NCBI GenBank assembly: GCA_963709085.1 | Contig: CAVPVB010000007.1 | Location: 2,046,001-2,110,000, forward strand | DNA length: 64,000 nucleotides | From: Rhodovastum sp963709085 | GTDB taxonomy: Bacteria > Pseudomonadota > Alphaproteobacteria > Acetobacterales > Acetobacteraceae | Direction of reading: 5' to 3' | Shown here: positions 54,754 to 64,000 of the stretch, in pieces | How the letters are laid out: each line of letters starts with the position of its first letter | Numbering within the stretch: the first letter of the stretch is position 1 | Notes under the pieces: model-generated | What the model saw: the letters and a program-made list of their open reading frames with translations, nothing else | Databases searched by the model: none | What the model was told of the DNA's origin: nothing | Program-made: the position numbers and the translations under genes

Positions 54754-55929
54754 ATGATCAATCATTTCGTGATGCATTCGTTTGGGGCGGGCGGGCGCAA
54801 ACTCGCCTGCCTGATGATCGTGGCCGCGGTGATGGTCGCGGTGGCAGGCCGGCCCGTGCAGGCGCAATTCCCCGGGCAGGCCCCGCCGACGATCCCGGTG
54901 GTGCAGCCGAAAATCCAGAACGTCAGCGAATATCTCGAGATTCCGGGCAACGCCGCCGCCGTCAGCGAGGTGAAGCTGATCGCGCGCGTTGTCGGTTACC
55001 TGGAAAAAATACATTTCGCCGACGGTGCGCTGGTCAAGAAAGGCGATCTTCTCCTCACCATCCAGCAGGACCAGTACAAGGCGCAGTTGCAGCAGGCGCA
55101 GGCGCAACTGCAGCTGCAGCAGGCGGCGCTGGTCTATGCGAAGACCGAGACGGTCCGCTACACCGCGCTGCTCAAAAAAGACGCCGCGACGCAGGTGGAT
55201 GTCGATCACTGGAATTTCGAGCGGCAGAGCGCGGAGGCCAATATCCTGGCGGCGCAGGCACAGGTGGCGATCGCGCAACTGAACCTGAGCTATACCGAAG
55301 TCAGGGCGCCGTTCGACGGCCAGATGGGCAAGCATCTTGTCGATCCGGGCAATGTGGTCGGCGGCAACGGTCAGCAGACCGCGTTGGCCGAGATCGTTCA
55401 GCTCGACCCGATCTATGTGGTTGCCAATATCAGCTCGCAGCAGGCGTTGCAGATCCGGGAGAATCTGAACCAGCGGCGGCTGACGCTGGAGGAGATGCAA
55501 AGGATTCCGGTCGAAGCCGCATTGGCCAATGAGACCGGCTTCCCGCATCACGGCACGCTTGAATATGTCGCGCCGGCGATCGATCAGGCGACCGGAACGC
55601 TGCTGGTTCGCGGCATCCTGCGCAATCCCGACCGGACTTTGCTGCCCGGCATGTTCGTCAATATCCGGCTTCCGATGGGCAAGAACATGCAGGGCGCCCT
55701 GCTGGTGCCGGATCGCGCCTTGCAGGCCGATCAGGGTGGCCGCTACCTGCTGGTCCTGGACCAGAACGACGTTGTGCAGCAGCGTTATGTCCAGCTTGGC
55801 GAGCTGGTCGGTACGCTGCGGGTGATCACCGCCGGCCTCAAGCCGGATGACCGCGTGGTGGTGGGCGAATTGTGGCGTGCCGCTCCCGGTACGAAGGTGG
55901 TGCCGCAACCGACGCCGATCGGCGGATAG
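54754..55929 (+). CDS. RND efflux periplasmic adaptor subunit
   Basis: 391 residues with a signal peptide (CLMIVAAVMVAVAGRPVQAQ). It has the standard membrane-fusion layout: lipoyl halves (AVSEVKLIARVVGYLEKIHF, ALVKKGDLLLTIQQDQYKAQ), a coiled-coil hairpin rich in Gln/Ala (LQQAQAQLQLQQAALVYAKT), the second lipoyl half TEVRAPFDGQMGKHLVDPGN, a beta-barrel and a membrane-proximal end (VVVGELWRAAPGTKVVPQP). It links the outer-membrane factor to the pump encoded 11 bases downstream. Confidence 0.95.
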   Translation: MINHFVMHSFGAGGRKLACLMIVAAVMVAVAGRPVQAQFPGQAPPTIPVVQPKIQNVSEYLEIPGNAAAVSEVKLIARVVGYLEKIHFADGALVKKGDLLLTIQQDQYKAQLQQAQAQLQLQQAALVYAKTETVRYTALLKKDAATQVDVDHWNFERQSAEANILAAQAQVAIAQLNLSYTEVRAPFDGQMGKHLVDPGNVVGGNGQQTALAEIVQLDPIYVVANISSQQALQIRENLNQRRLTLEEMQRIPVEAALANETGFPHHGTLEYVAPAIDQATGTLLVRGILRNPDRTLLPGMFVNIRLPMGKNMQGALLVPDRALQADQGGRYLLVLDQNDVVQQRYVQLGELVGTLRVITAGLKPDDRVVVGELWRAAPGTKVVPQPTPIGG

Positions 55930-55940
55930 GGCGCACGCCG

Positions 55941-58900
55941 ATGATGTCAAAATATTTTATCGAGCACCCTGTCCTCGCCAACGTGCTGGCGATCGTACTG
56001 GTGCTGCTCGGGATCGTCTGCGTGTTCCGTCTGCCGGTCTCGCAATATCCGAACGTGGTGCCGCCGACGGTGCAGGTGACCGCGAGCTATCCCGGCGCCA
56101 GCGCCCAGACCATCATCGATACCGTCGCCCTGCCGATCGAGACGCAGGTGAACGGCGTCGATCGTATGCTCTACATGGAGTCCACCAGCGCCGCTGATGG
56201 CACCTACAGTCTGACGGTCACCTTCGCGATCGGCACCGACCCGGATATCGACCAGGTTCTGGTGCAGAACCGGGTGCAGATTGCGCTGGCATCGCTGCCC
56301 CAGCCGGTGCAGGCGCAGGGCGTCAGCGTTCAGAAGAAGAACACGGCGATCCTGCAGATCGTGACGCTGAACGCGCCGGACGGGCAATATGACGGCCTGT
56401 ACCTGAGCAACTATGCGACCATCAATCTGGTCGACGTGTTGGCGCGCCTGCCGGGCGTCGGCAGCGTGAAGGTGTTTGGCGCCGGCGAGTATTCCATGCG
56501 GATCTGGCTGGACCCGCAGAAGCTGTTTTCCTTCGGGCTGGTACCGAAGGATGTGATCGATTCGGTCCGCCAGCAGAGCCAGAACGTCGCCTCCGGGCAG
56601 GTGGGCATGCCGCCGGCACCGAAGGGGCAGGCGTTCCAGTACACCGTCGACATCCAGTCGCGCCTGAACGACCCGAACCAGTTCGCCGACATTATCATCA
56701 AGGATCAGACCGCCCAGGGCGGGCGCCTGATTCGCGTCAGAGATGTCGGGCGCATCGAGCTGGGCTCGCAGACCTACGCGCAGGAATTCAGGCTGAATGG
56801 GAAGCCGGCGGCGGGCATCGGCATCTATCAGACCCCCGAGGCCAACTCGCTGCAGGTCGGTGCCGAGATCAAGGCGAAGATGGCGGAACTCTCCCAGCGC
56901 TTCCCGGCCGGGCTGCACTATGCCATCCCGTATGACACCACCATCTTCGTCAGCGCCTCGATCAACGAGGTGTACACCACCCTCTACCAGGCCGGCATCC
57001 TGGTGCTGATCGTCATCCTGATATTCCTGCAGAACTTCCGCGCGACGATGGTGCCGGCGACGACGGTGCCGGTCACCATCATCGGCGCCTTTGCCGGCAT
57101 GGCGGCGCTGGGTTTCACCGTCAATCTGTCCACCTTGTTCGGCATCGTGCTGGCGATCGGCATCGTGGTGGACGATGCGATCGTGATCGTCGAAGGCGTG
57201 ACCAAGTATATCGAGCGGGGCATGTCGGGCCATGATTCCGCCATCAGGGCGATGGGGGAATTGTTCGGACCGATCATCGGCATCACCCTGGTGCTGATGG
57301 CGGTGTTCCTGCCGGCCGCCTTCGTGCCGGGCCTGACCGGCAACATGTTCGCGCAGTTCGCACTGGTGATTGCGGTGACGGCGTTGATCAGCGCGGTGAA
57401 CGCGGCCACCCTCAAGCCGACGCAGTGCGCGTCGTGGCTGCGCACGCCGGTGCCGCCGGAAAAGCGCAATGCGTTCTATCGGGGCTTCAATTTCGTCTAT
57501 GACCGGATGGAAAGCGGCTATTCGGCGTTCATCGGTCAGATGGTGCGGCGCAGTGGCCTGATGGTGCTGATTGCGCTGTCGCTCGGCGGCGGGGCCATCT
57601 GGGGGCTCGGCCGTCTGCCGACCGCCTTCATCCCGATCGATGATCAGGGCTACCTGCTGGGCGCGGTGCAACTGCCGGACGGCGCCTCGCTGGGGCGCAC
57701 GACGGCATCGCTCGAGCAGGTGACGAAAGCTGCGCTCGACACGCCGGGCGTGGAGCAGGTGATCTCGATCTCGGGATTGTCGCTGCTCGATAACAGCGCC
57801 GACTTGGCCAGCGGCGGCGCCAGTTGGGTCATTCTCAAGCCGTTCGGCGAGCGCGGCAAGGCGAAGGATCAGGACCTGCTGTCGATTTACGAGCGTTTGC
57901 AGGGCGCCCTCACGTCGCTGCCGGACGGGCGGATTTACCTGCTGCCGCCGCCGCCCATCCAGGGCATCGGCAATGCCGGCGGCTTCCAGATGCAGGTGGA
58001 AATGCTTGGCGGCAGCTTCGACTACCGCAAACTGAACAATTACACCCAGCAGATCATCGACGAAGCCAATAAGGACCCCCGCCTGCAGCACGTGCTGACC
58101 ACGCTCAGGACCGACTCGCCGCAGGTGGCGCTGACCGTGGACCGTGCCCGGGCGCAAACCTTGCGCGTGTCGGTAGGCGACGTGTTCGCCGCGCTTACCG
58201 ACTATGTCGGCTCGACCTATGTCAATCAGTTCAATAAGTTCGGTCTCTCATTGCAGGTTTATGTGCAGGCCGATTCGCAGTTTCGCCTGCAGCCGGATGA
58301 TTTGTTGAACCTGAACGTTCGCAGCCAGGACGGGCAGATGGTGCCGATCGGCGCGGTCGCGCATATCGGTCCGGCGGTCGGTCCGGCGCTGATCACCCTC
58401 TACAACCTCTTTCCCGCCGCCACGATCGTCGGCGGACCCGCGCGCGGCTACAGCTCGGGCGATGCTATCACCGCCATGGAGGAGATCGCCAGGCGCGTGC
58501 TGCCGCCCGACATGACCTACGAATGGTCGGCCATGTCCTACCAGGAGAAGATCACCGGCAATCAGCTTTATTACGTCTTCTGCCTGTCGATCCTGCTCGT
58601 CTATCTCTGCCTTGCCGGCCAGTATGAAAGCTGGGTGCTGCCGCTGGCGGTGCTTTCGGCGGTGCCGCTGGCATTGCTGGGGCCGGTCCTCGTGCTGACC
58701 GGTCTTGGGGTTGCCCAAGAATCTTTATGTGCAGATCGGCCTGATGCTGCTGATCGCGCTGTCGGCCAAGAACGGAATTCTGATCGTCGAAATGGCGCGC
58801 GAGCATCGGATCATCGATGGGCAGTCGATCCTGGAAGCGGCGGTGGCGGCGTCACGCAGCCGGTTCCGGCCGATCCTGATGACGTCGTTTGCCTTCATCC

Positions 58901-59106
58901 TCGGCGTGCTGCCGCTGGTGCTGGCAACCGGCGCCGGCGCGAATGCCCGCAAATCCCTCGGCATCAGCGTGTTCAGCGGTATGATCGCTTCGACCTGTCT
59001 GGCGGTGCTTTTTGTTCCGTCGTTCTTCGTCGTGCTGCAGCGCTTCGATGAGTGGACGAAGCGGCGCAAGACGCCGGCGCATCCGCCGGCCGTGGAGCCA
59101 TCATGA
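55941..59106 (+). CDS. RND multidrug efflux permease, HAE1 family (frame break near 58708)
   Basis: About 1054 residues, with 12 membrane helices and two large periplasmic loops. It opens MMSKYFIEHPVLANVLAIVL. The helix-4 proton-relay region reads GIVLAIGIVVDDAIVIVEGV with its paired Asp, and the second half has GLMLLIALSAKNGILIVEMA. One extra base in the G-run at 58707-58710 breaks the frame; removing it joins LVLTGLG to LPKNLYVQIG. These are features of AcrB/MexB-type drug-proton antiporters. Substrates are unknown. It is the last gene of the efflux operon. Confidence 0.93.
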
Positions 59107-59198
59107 AAGGGCTTGTGTGCCCGCGTGTGAGGTGTCCGCGATTCGGCTGAAAGCGGCCGGCTGAAGGGGACGGGCCGCATGGCGGAAATGTGGTCACA

Positions 59199-59230
59199 GG
59201 GGCGGCGCGGCCATTTCCCCGCGCCGCCCC
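59199..59230 (+). terminator. 12-bp perfect GC hairpin before rpiB
   Basis: GGGGCGGCGCGG (59199-59210) pairs exactly with CCGCGCCGCCCC (59219-59230) around an 8-base loop. It may terminate the efflux operon or form a leader structure for rpiB, whose ATG is 22 bases on. No T-run follows. Confidence 0.55.
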
Positions 59231-59252
59231 GGGATGCTAGATGTGCCACACC

Positions 59253-59720
59253 ATGACACATGAACCGCTCCCTGCCATCGCCGTCGGCAGCGACCATGCC
59301 GGGTTTCCGCTGAAGATCGTGCTGGCCTCCGCCCTGCGCGAGGCCGGGCACGAGGTGCTGGACCTCGGCACCTACACGCCCGACCGGGTCGATTATCCCG
59401 ATTACGCCCATGCCGTGGCCGAGGCGGTCGAGGCCGGGCAGGCGCGCTTCGGCGTGCTGGTCTGCGGCAGCGGCGTCGGCGTCTCCATCGCCGCCAACCG
59501 CCACGCCGGCATCCGCTGCGTGCTCGCCTCCGAGCCGCTGACCGCCACGCTGTCGCGCGCCCATAACGACGCCAACGTGCTCGCCCTCGGCGCCCGGCTG
59601 ACCGGGGAGGACATGGCGCTGGCCATCCTGCGCGCCTTCCTCGCCGGCAGCTACGAGGGTGGGCGGCACGATCAGCGAGTCGCCAAGCTCACCCCTTCTC
59701 CCAAAGGGACCCAGGAATGA
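59253..59720 (+). CDS. rpiB: Ribose 5-phosphate isomerase B
   Basis: 155 residues of the RpiB/LacAB family, interconverting ribose 5-phosphate and ribulose 5-phosphate. Visible are AVGSDHAGFPLKIVLASALR, DLGTYTPDRVDYPDYAHAVA, the catalytic Cys in GVLVCGSGVGVSIAANRHAG and HNDANVLALGARLTG. ATG 59253 gives the usual length; ATG 59241 is also possible. The stop overlaps the glyA start (ATGA), an arrangement common in Alphaproteobacteria. Confidence 0.93.
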   Translation: MTHEPLPAIAVGSDHAGFPLKIVLASALREAGHEVLDLGTYTPDRVDYPDYAHAVAEAVEAGQARFGVLVCGSGVGVSIAANRHAGIRCVLASEPLTATLSRAHNDANVLALGARLTGEDMALAILRAFLAGSYEGGRHDQRVAKLTPSPKGTQE

Positions 59721-61027
59721 ACGATGCCGTCCTGAACGAGGCCGGGAAGCTGCACCGCTTCTTCAACGCCCCGCTCGCCGAGACCGATCCCGAGCTGGCC
59801 GCCGCCATCGGCCATGAACTGCGCCGCCAGCAGGACGGCATCGAGCTGATCGCCAGCGAGAACAACGTCTCGCGCGCCGTGCTGGAGGCGCAGGGCTCCG
59901 TCCTCACCAACAAATACGCCGAGGGCTATCCCGGAAGGCGCTACTACGGCGGCTGCGCCGAGGTGGACGTGGCCGAGACCCTCGCCATCGAGCGCGCCAA
60001 GCAGTTGTTTTCCTGTGGCTTTGCCAACGTCCAGGCGCATTCCGGTTCGCAGGCCAACCAGGCTGTGTTCCTCGGCCTGCTGAGCCCGGGCGACACGATC
60101 CTCGGCATGAGCCTGGCGGCAGGCGGGCATTTGACCCATGGCGCCGCCCCCAACATGTCGGGGAAATGGTTCCGTGCCGTGCAGTACGGGGTGCGCCGCG
60201 ACGACGGGCTGCTCGACTACGAGGAGCTGGAGCGGCTGGCCCGCGCCGAGCGGCCGAAGCTCATCATCGCCGGCGGTTCGGCCTATCCGCGGGTGATCGA
60301 TTTCGCCCGCTTCCGCGCCATTGCCGACGAGGTCGGCGCCGTTTTCATGGTCGACATGGCGCATTTCGCCGGGCTCGTGGCCGCCGGTGTGCATCCGAGC
60401 CCGCTGCCGCACGCCCATGTGGTCACCACAACGACGCACAAGACCCTGCGCGGACCGCGCGGCGGCATGGTGCTGACCAACGATCCCGAGATCGCCAAGA
60501 AGATCAACTCGGCGATTTTCCCCGGTCTGCAGGGCGGCCCGCTGATGCACGTCATCGCCGCCAAGGCCGCCGCCTTCGGCGAGGCGCTGACGCCGGAATT
60601 CCGCGCCTACCAGCAAGCCGTGGCGGCGAACGCCAAGGCGCTGGCGGCGACGCTGGTCGAGCGGGGCCTGGCCATCGTGACCGGCGGCACCGATACCCAC
60701 CTGATGCTGGTGGATCTGCGCCCCAAGAACGTCACCGGCAAGGCCGCCGAGGCCAGCCTGGACCGCGCCCACATCACCGCGAACAAAAACGCCATTCCGT
60801 TCGACCCCGAGAAGCCGGCGATCACCTCCGGCCTGCGTCTGGGCACGCCCGCCGGCACCACCCGCGGTTTCGGGATCGCCGAGTTCCAGGAGATCGGGCG
60901 GCTGATCGACGAGGTGCTGGAATCGCTGGCGCGGTCGAACGACGGCAGTAACGCGGCGGCTGAGCAGGCGGTGGGGGAACGGGTGCTGGCGCTCTGTGCG
61001 CGGTTTCCGGTTTACGCGCGGGAATGA
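59717..61027 (+). CDS. glyA: Serine hydroxymethyltransferase
   Basis: 436 residues. It converts serine and tetrahydrofolate to glycine and methylene-tetrahydrofolate, using PLP. It has the N-terminal RRQQDGIELIASENNVSRAV, TNKYAEGYPGRRYYGGCAEV, the PLP lysine in TTTTHKTLRGPRGGMVLT and SGLRLGTPAGTTRGFG near the end. The length is normal. It is translationally coupled to rpiB. A three-hairpin repeat separates it from nrdR. Confidence 0.97.
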   Translation: MNDAVLNEAGKLHRFFNAPLAETDPELAAAIGHELRRQQDGIELIASENNVSRAVLEAQGSVLTNKYAEGYPGRRYYGGCAEVDVAETLAIERAKQLFSCGFANVQAHSGSQANQAVFLGLLSPGDTILGMSLAAGGHLTHGAAPNMSGKWFRAVQYGVRRDDGLLDYEELERLARAERPKLIIAGGSAYPRVIDFARFRAIADEVGAVFMVDMAHFAGLVAAGVHPSPLPHAHVVTTTTHKTLRGPRGGMVLTNDPEIAKKINSAIFPGLQGGPLMHVIAAKAAAFGEALTPEFRAYQQAVAANAKALAATLVERGLAIVTGGTDTHLMLVDLRPKNVTGKAAEASLDRAHITANKNAIPFDPEKPAITSGLRLGTPAGTTRGFGIAEFQEIGRLIDEVLESLARSNDGSNAAAEQAVGERVLALCARFPVYARE

Positions 61028-61040
61028 TTGTGCGGTCCGG

Positions 61041-61110
61041 CCGGGGCGCTGCCCCGGACCCCGCCAGGGGGCTTTGCCCCCTGGACCCCTACCAGGGGCT
61101 TGGCCCCTGG
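61041..61110. repeat. Dispersed palindromic repeat, triple-hairpin form
   Basis: The hairpins CCGGGGCGCTGCCCCGG, CCAGGGGGCTTTGCCCCCTGG and CCAGGGGCTTGGCCCCTGG follow one another between glyA and nrdR (both plus strand). They could attenuate or terminate read-through into the nrdR-rib genes. Confidence 0.85.
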
Positions 61111-61134
61111 ACCCTTGCGGGATCTGGGGGGTAG

Positions 61135-61590
61135 ATGCACTGCCCTTTTTGCGGTCATGGCGATACCCAGGTGAAGGATAGCCGGCCGACCGATGACGGG
61201 TCGGCGATTCGCCGCCGCCGCTTTTGCGCCGCCTGCAGCCAGCGCTTTACCACCATCGAGCGCGTCCAACTGCGCGAACTCACGGTGGTGAAGTCGGACG
61301 GCCGCCGGGTGCTGTTCGACCGCGACAAGCTGGCCCGCTCCGTGCGCATCGCCCTGCGCAAGCGCCCGGTGCAGGAGGAGCGAATCGAGCGCATCGTCAA
61401 CGGCATCGTCCGCCAGCTCGAAGCCTCCGGCGAGAGCGACATCCCCAGCAAGCAGATCGGCGAGCTGGTGATGGAGACGCTGAAGGAAGTGGATGCCGTG
61501 GCCTATGTCCGTTTCGCCTCGGTCTACCGGAATTTTCGTGAGGCGAAGGATTTCGAGACCTTCCTTGGAGAGCTGGGCGAGCCTACATAA
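61135..61590 (+). CDS. nrdR: Transcriptional repressor NrdR
   Basis: 151 residues. An N-terminal zinc ribbon (MHCPFCGHGDTQVKDSRPTD, RRFCAACSQRFTTIERV: two CxxC pairs) and an ATP-cone domain (TVVKSDGRRVLFDRDKLARS, YVRFASVYRNFREAKDFETF) define NrdR, which represses ribonucleotide reductase genes when dATP is bound. It is followed 8 bases later by ribD, the usual alphaproteobacterial arrangement. The frame is intact here, at the edge of the error-rich stretch. Confidence 0.97.
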   Translation: MHCPFCGHGDTQVKDSRPTDDGSAIRRRRFCAACSQRFTTIERVQLRELTVVKSDGRRVLFDRDKLARSVRIALRKRPVQEERIERIVNGIVRQLEASGESDIPSKQIGELVMETLKEVDAVAYVRFASVYRNFREAKDFETFLGELGEPT

Positions 61591-61598
61591 TTAATTGA

Positions 61599-62695
61599 AT
61601 GGACGATCTTTCACATATGCGTGCAGCCCTGGCCCTGGCACGCCGGGGCCTGGGCAATGCCTGGCCAAACCCCTCCGTCGGCTGCGTGGTGGTGCGCGCC
61701 GGGCGCGTGGTCGGCCGCGCCGTCACCGCGCCGGGCGGACGGCCGCATGCCGAGCCGCTGGCACTCGCCATGGCCGGCGCGGCGGCGCGCGGCGCCACCG
61801 TCTACGTCACGCTGGAGCCCTGCTGCCACCATGGCCGCACCCCGCCCTGCACCGACGCCCTGATCGCCGCCGGCGTGGCGCGCGTGGTGATCGCCACGCG
61901 CGATCCCGACCCGCGGGTGGACGGCGCCGGGCATTGCCCGGCTGCGCGCCGCCGGCATCGTGGTGGAGGAGGGGTTGCTGGCAGCCGAGGCCGAGGAGGT
62001 GAATGCCGGTTTCTTCAGCCGGGTGCGGTTGGGGCGCCCGTTGGTCACGCTGAAGCTCGCCTCCACCCTTGACGGCCGCATCGCCACCCGCACCGGCGAG
62101 AGCCAGTGGATCACCGGCGAGCCGGCGCGGCGCATGGCGCACGCGCTGCGCGGCCGGCACGACGCGGTGATGGTGGGGGTGGGCACGGTGACTGGCCGAC
62201 GACCCCGACCTGACCTGCCGTATCCCCGGCTACGACCCGGTCAAGCTCGTGCGCGTGGTGGCCGACAGCCACCTGCGTACCCCGCTCACCAGCCGGCTGG
62301 TGGCGACCGCTGCGCAGACTCCGACCTGGCTGATCGCCCGCAACGGCGCCGACCCCGAGCGCCGCCGCGCCCTCGAATCGGCCGGCGTGAGCGTGATCAC
62401 GGTGGCCGCCGGCACGCCCGGCGTCGATCTGGCCGCCGCCCTGGCGGCGCTGGCCGCGCGGGGCATCACCCGCGTGCTGGTGGAAGGCGGCGGCCAGCTG
62501 GCGGCTGCCCTGCTGCGCGCCGATCTGGTGGACCGCATCGCCTGGTTCCACGCGCCCGCGGTGATGGGCGGCGACGGCTGGCCGGCGGTGCAGGCTTTCG
62601 GCATCGAGAGGCTCGCCGCCATGCCGCGTTTCGTCCGCGCCTCGGCGACCGGGCTGGGCGACGATATGCTGACCGAATTGAGGAGAGCAGCCTGA
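61599..62695 (+). CDS. ribD: Riboflavin biosynthesis bifunctional deaminase/reductase RibD (frame breaks near 61930 and 62194)
   Basis: About 364 residues when one extra base is removed at each break. The deaminase domain has GRPHAEPLALAMAGAAARGA and the zinc site TLEPCCHHGRTPPCTDALIA. The reductase domain has VTLKLASTLDGRIATRTGES, SQWITGEPARRMAHALRGRH, then GVGTVTADDPDLTCRIPG after correction, and VLVEGGGQLAAALLRADLVD. It catalyses steps two and three of riboflavin synthesis. It ends overlapping ribE (TGATG). Confidence 0.92.
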
Positions 62696-63299
62696 TGTTC
62701 ACCGGCATCGTCACCGGCATCGGCACGGTGCGCGAACTCACGCCGATCGGCGCCGGGGCCGACATGCGGCTGGTGATCGCGACGCCCTGGCCGGATACCG
62801 GCAACGATTCCGCTCGGCGCCTCGATCGCCTGCTCGGGCTGCTGCCTGACCGCGATCGAGGTCGGCGCCGGACTGGTTTCGCCGTCGATGCCTCGGCCGA
62901 GACGCTGTCGAAAACGACGCTCGGCACCTGGGGGCCGGGCACGCGCGTGAACCTGGAACGGTCGCTGCGGATGGGCGACGAACTGGGCGGCCACATCGTC
63001 TCCGGCCACGTCGACGGCGTCGGCGAGGCGGTCGTCGGCGACGCCGGAGAACGGCTCCACGCGCTGGCTGTTCCGGGTGCCCGAGCCGCTGGCCCGGTTC
63101 ATCGCGGTCAAGGGCAGCGTCGCCGTGGACGGCGTATCGTTGACGGTCAACGAGGTGCAGGGCGATAGCTTCGGGGTGAACGTCATTCCGCACACCGCCT
63201 CGGTCACCGGCTTCGGCGACCGCCATGCCGGGCGACGGGGTGAACATCGAGATCGACATGCTGGCGCGCTACGTCGCCCGGCTCGCGGAGACGGCGTGA
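62695..63299 (+). CDS. ribE: Riboflavin synthase alpha subunit (several frame breaks)
   Basis: Removing five extra bases (near 62803, two at about 62871-62877, 63036 and 63220) gives exactly 199 residues, the normal length. It starts MFTGIVTGIGTVRELTPIGA, then SIACSGCCLTAIEVGAG, SAETLSKTTLGTWGPGTRVN, the matching second-domain GDELGGHIVSGHVDGVG, DGVSLTVNEVQGDSFGVNVI and GDGVNIEIDMLARYVARLAE. It dismutates two 6,7-dimethyl-8-ribityllumazine molecules to riboflavin. The restored frame covering every family motif shows that the breaks are sequence errors, not decay. The stop overlaps the ribBA start. Confidence 0.88.
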
Positions 63300-64000
63300 T
63301 GGAAAACCTGCCGCTGAACTCGTCACCGCTCGACTGTCGGAATACCTCGCCTCGGCGCGAGGAACTGATCGAGGAAGCCCGCAACGGCCGCATGTTCATC
63401 CTGGTCGATGACGAGGACCGGGAGAACGAGGGCGACCTGGTCATTCCGGCGCAGTTCGCCACGCCGGACGCGATCAACTTCATGGCCCGGCACGCCCGCG
63501 GGCTGATCTGCCTGGCGCTGACCCAGCAGCGGGTGGAACAGCTCGGCCTGCCGCTGATGAGCCAGCAGAACGGCACCCGCCACCAGACCGCCTTCACCGT
63601 GTCGATCGAGGCGCGCGAGGGCGTCACCACCGGCATTTCCGCCGCCGACCGGGCGCACACCATCGCCGTGGCGATCAACCCCGATAGCGCGCCGCGACGA
63701 CATCACCACGCCGGGCCACGTGTTTCCGCTGGTGGCGCGCGAGGGCGGCACGCTGGTGCGCGCCGGCCACACCGAGGCGTCGGTCGATATCGCCCGCAAG
63801 GCCGGGCTGAACCCGTCCGGCGGTGATCTGCGAGATCATGAACGACGACGGCACCATGGCGCGGCTGCCGGACCTGGTGGCCTTCGCCCAGCACCACAAC
63901 CTGAAGCTCGGCACCATCGCCGACCTGATCGCGCCACCGCCGCCTGACCGAGCGGCTGGTGCGCAAGGTGGAGGAAGGCGTGCTGCAGCATGCCGCCGGC
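63299..64000 (+). CDS. ribB: 3,4-dihydroxy-2-butanone 4-phosphate synthase, 3' end outside window (frame breaks near 63695, 63821 and 63932)
   Basis: The first ~230 residues of RibB or RibBA. Motifs are RMFILVDDEDRENEGDLVIP (acidic loop that binds metal and ribulose 5-phosphate), RHARGLICLALTQQRVEQLG, HQTAFTVSIEAREGVTTGIS and, after correction, DDITTPGHVFPLVAREGGTL, RAGHTEASVDIARKAGLNPS, VICEIMNDDGTMARLPDLVA and GTIADLIAHRRLTERLVRK. Each break is consistent with one extra base. The final residues (VRKVEEGVLQH) enter the GTP cyclohydrolase II-type region, so it is probably a RibBA fusion cut by the window edge. It is preceded by ribE with overlapping stop and start. Confidence 0.9.

Noticed and set aside
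55947..58157. A 736-residue open frame antisense to the RND pump
   Set aside because: The translation is His/Gln/Arg-rich, as is typical of the antisense of GC-rich genes; the pump on the other strand is unambiguous.
61591..61640. FMN riboswitch upstream of ribD
   Set aside because: Only 8 bases separate nrdR and ribD, and the gap upstream of nrdR contains just palindromic repeats with no FMN-aptamer core.
61599..63999. Riboflavin genes as pseudogenes or programmed-frameshift genes
   Set aside because: The genes are essential or near-essential, corrected lengths are normal, motif conservation continues on both sides of each break, and no common slippery sequence or stimulatory structure is shared.

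Overview
The window is high-GC DNA from an alphaproteobacterium, most likely a Rhodospirillales/Acetobacteraceae-type organism. This is inferred from codon use, from the glyA-nrdR-ribD-ribE-ribBA order, from dispersed GC-rich palindromes (a GGCCAGGGGCTCTGCCCCTGG-like core) and from the gene mix (nifV, benzoate-CoA ligase, bluB, Mo-cofactor genes). No rRNA, tRNA or CRISPR array was seen. At least 20 one-base reading-frame breaks lie in otherwise well-conserved genes, almost all of them one extra base. They are densest in the last 2 kb and look like uncorrected sequencing errors rather than pseudogenes, so broken genes are reported here as single loci with the break position.

Layout. 1-6.5 kb: a sensor kinase running off the left edge, a DUF2478 protein, homocitrate synthase nifV (with a sigma-54 element and a NifA-type upstream site), an Rrf2 regulator, a GNAT acetyltransferase and a divergent benzoate-CoA ligase. 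The last three resemble a small bad (benzoate) regulatory cluster. 6.5-11 kb: small secreted or low-complexity proteins, a DUF2336 protein and the fdhD-moeA pair. 11.1-12.4 kb: a complete ISAs1-family insertion sequence with 10-bp target duplications. 12.4-17 kb: a small lipoprotein, an ABC-F ATPase, an FAD monooxygenase with an 18-bp perfect palindrome upstream, and a transglutaminase-like protein. 17.3-22.8 kb: a dppABCDF peptide transporter operon, followed by pyrophosphatase. 23.4-28.4 kb: an exported hydrolase, a membrane spermidine-synthase-like protein, a Tat-exported PCMT-like methyltransferase and a secreted Cache-like protein. 28.7-32.2 kb: bluB, a Cys-rich secreted protein and a prolyl oligopeptidase. 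32.2-32.5 kb: a ~200-bp palindrome between divergent genes.

32.5-41 kb holds the most system-like cluster. It contains an FAD oxidoreductase, a transglutaminase-DUF2126 protein, a fused circularly permuted ATP-grasp/alpha-E protein, a second transglutaminase and a bPH membrane protein. These match the predicted but biochemically uncharacterised amidoligase/transglutaminase peptide-modification system. 41.0-42.2 kb is a complete IS4-family element. 42.2-46.7 kb carries a DmpA-type peptidase, a metallo-beta-lactamase-fold hydrolase, a PhzF protein, modD and a methyltransferase. 46.9-51.8 kb carries hyuAB and a secreted NHL-type propeller. 51.9-59.1 kb carries a ketopantoate-reductase-like gene and a three-gene RND efflux operon. 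59.2-64 kb carries rpiB-glyA-nrdR-ribD-ribE-ribBA, cut by the right edge.

Two themes connect loci. Molybdenum genes (DUF2478 beside nifV, fdhD-moeA, modD) suggest a Mo-nitrogenase- and formate-dehydrogenase-using lifestyle. The dispersed palindromic repeat sits just 5' of several start codons, and both insertion sequences have landed in copies of it.
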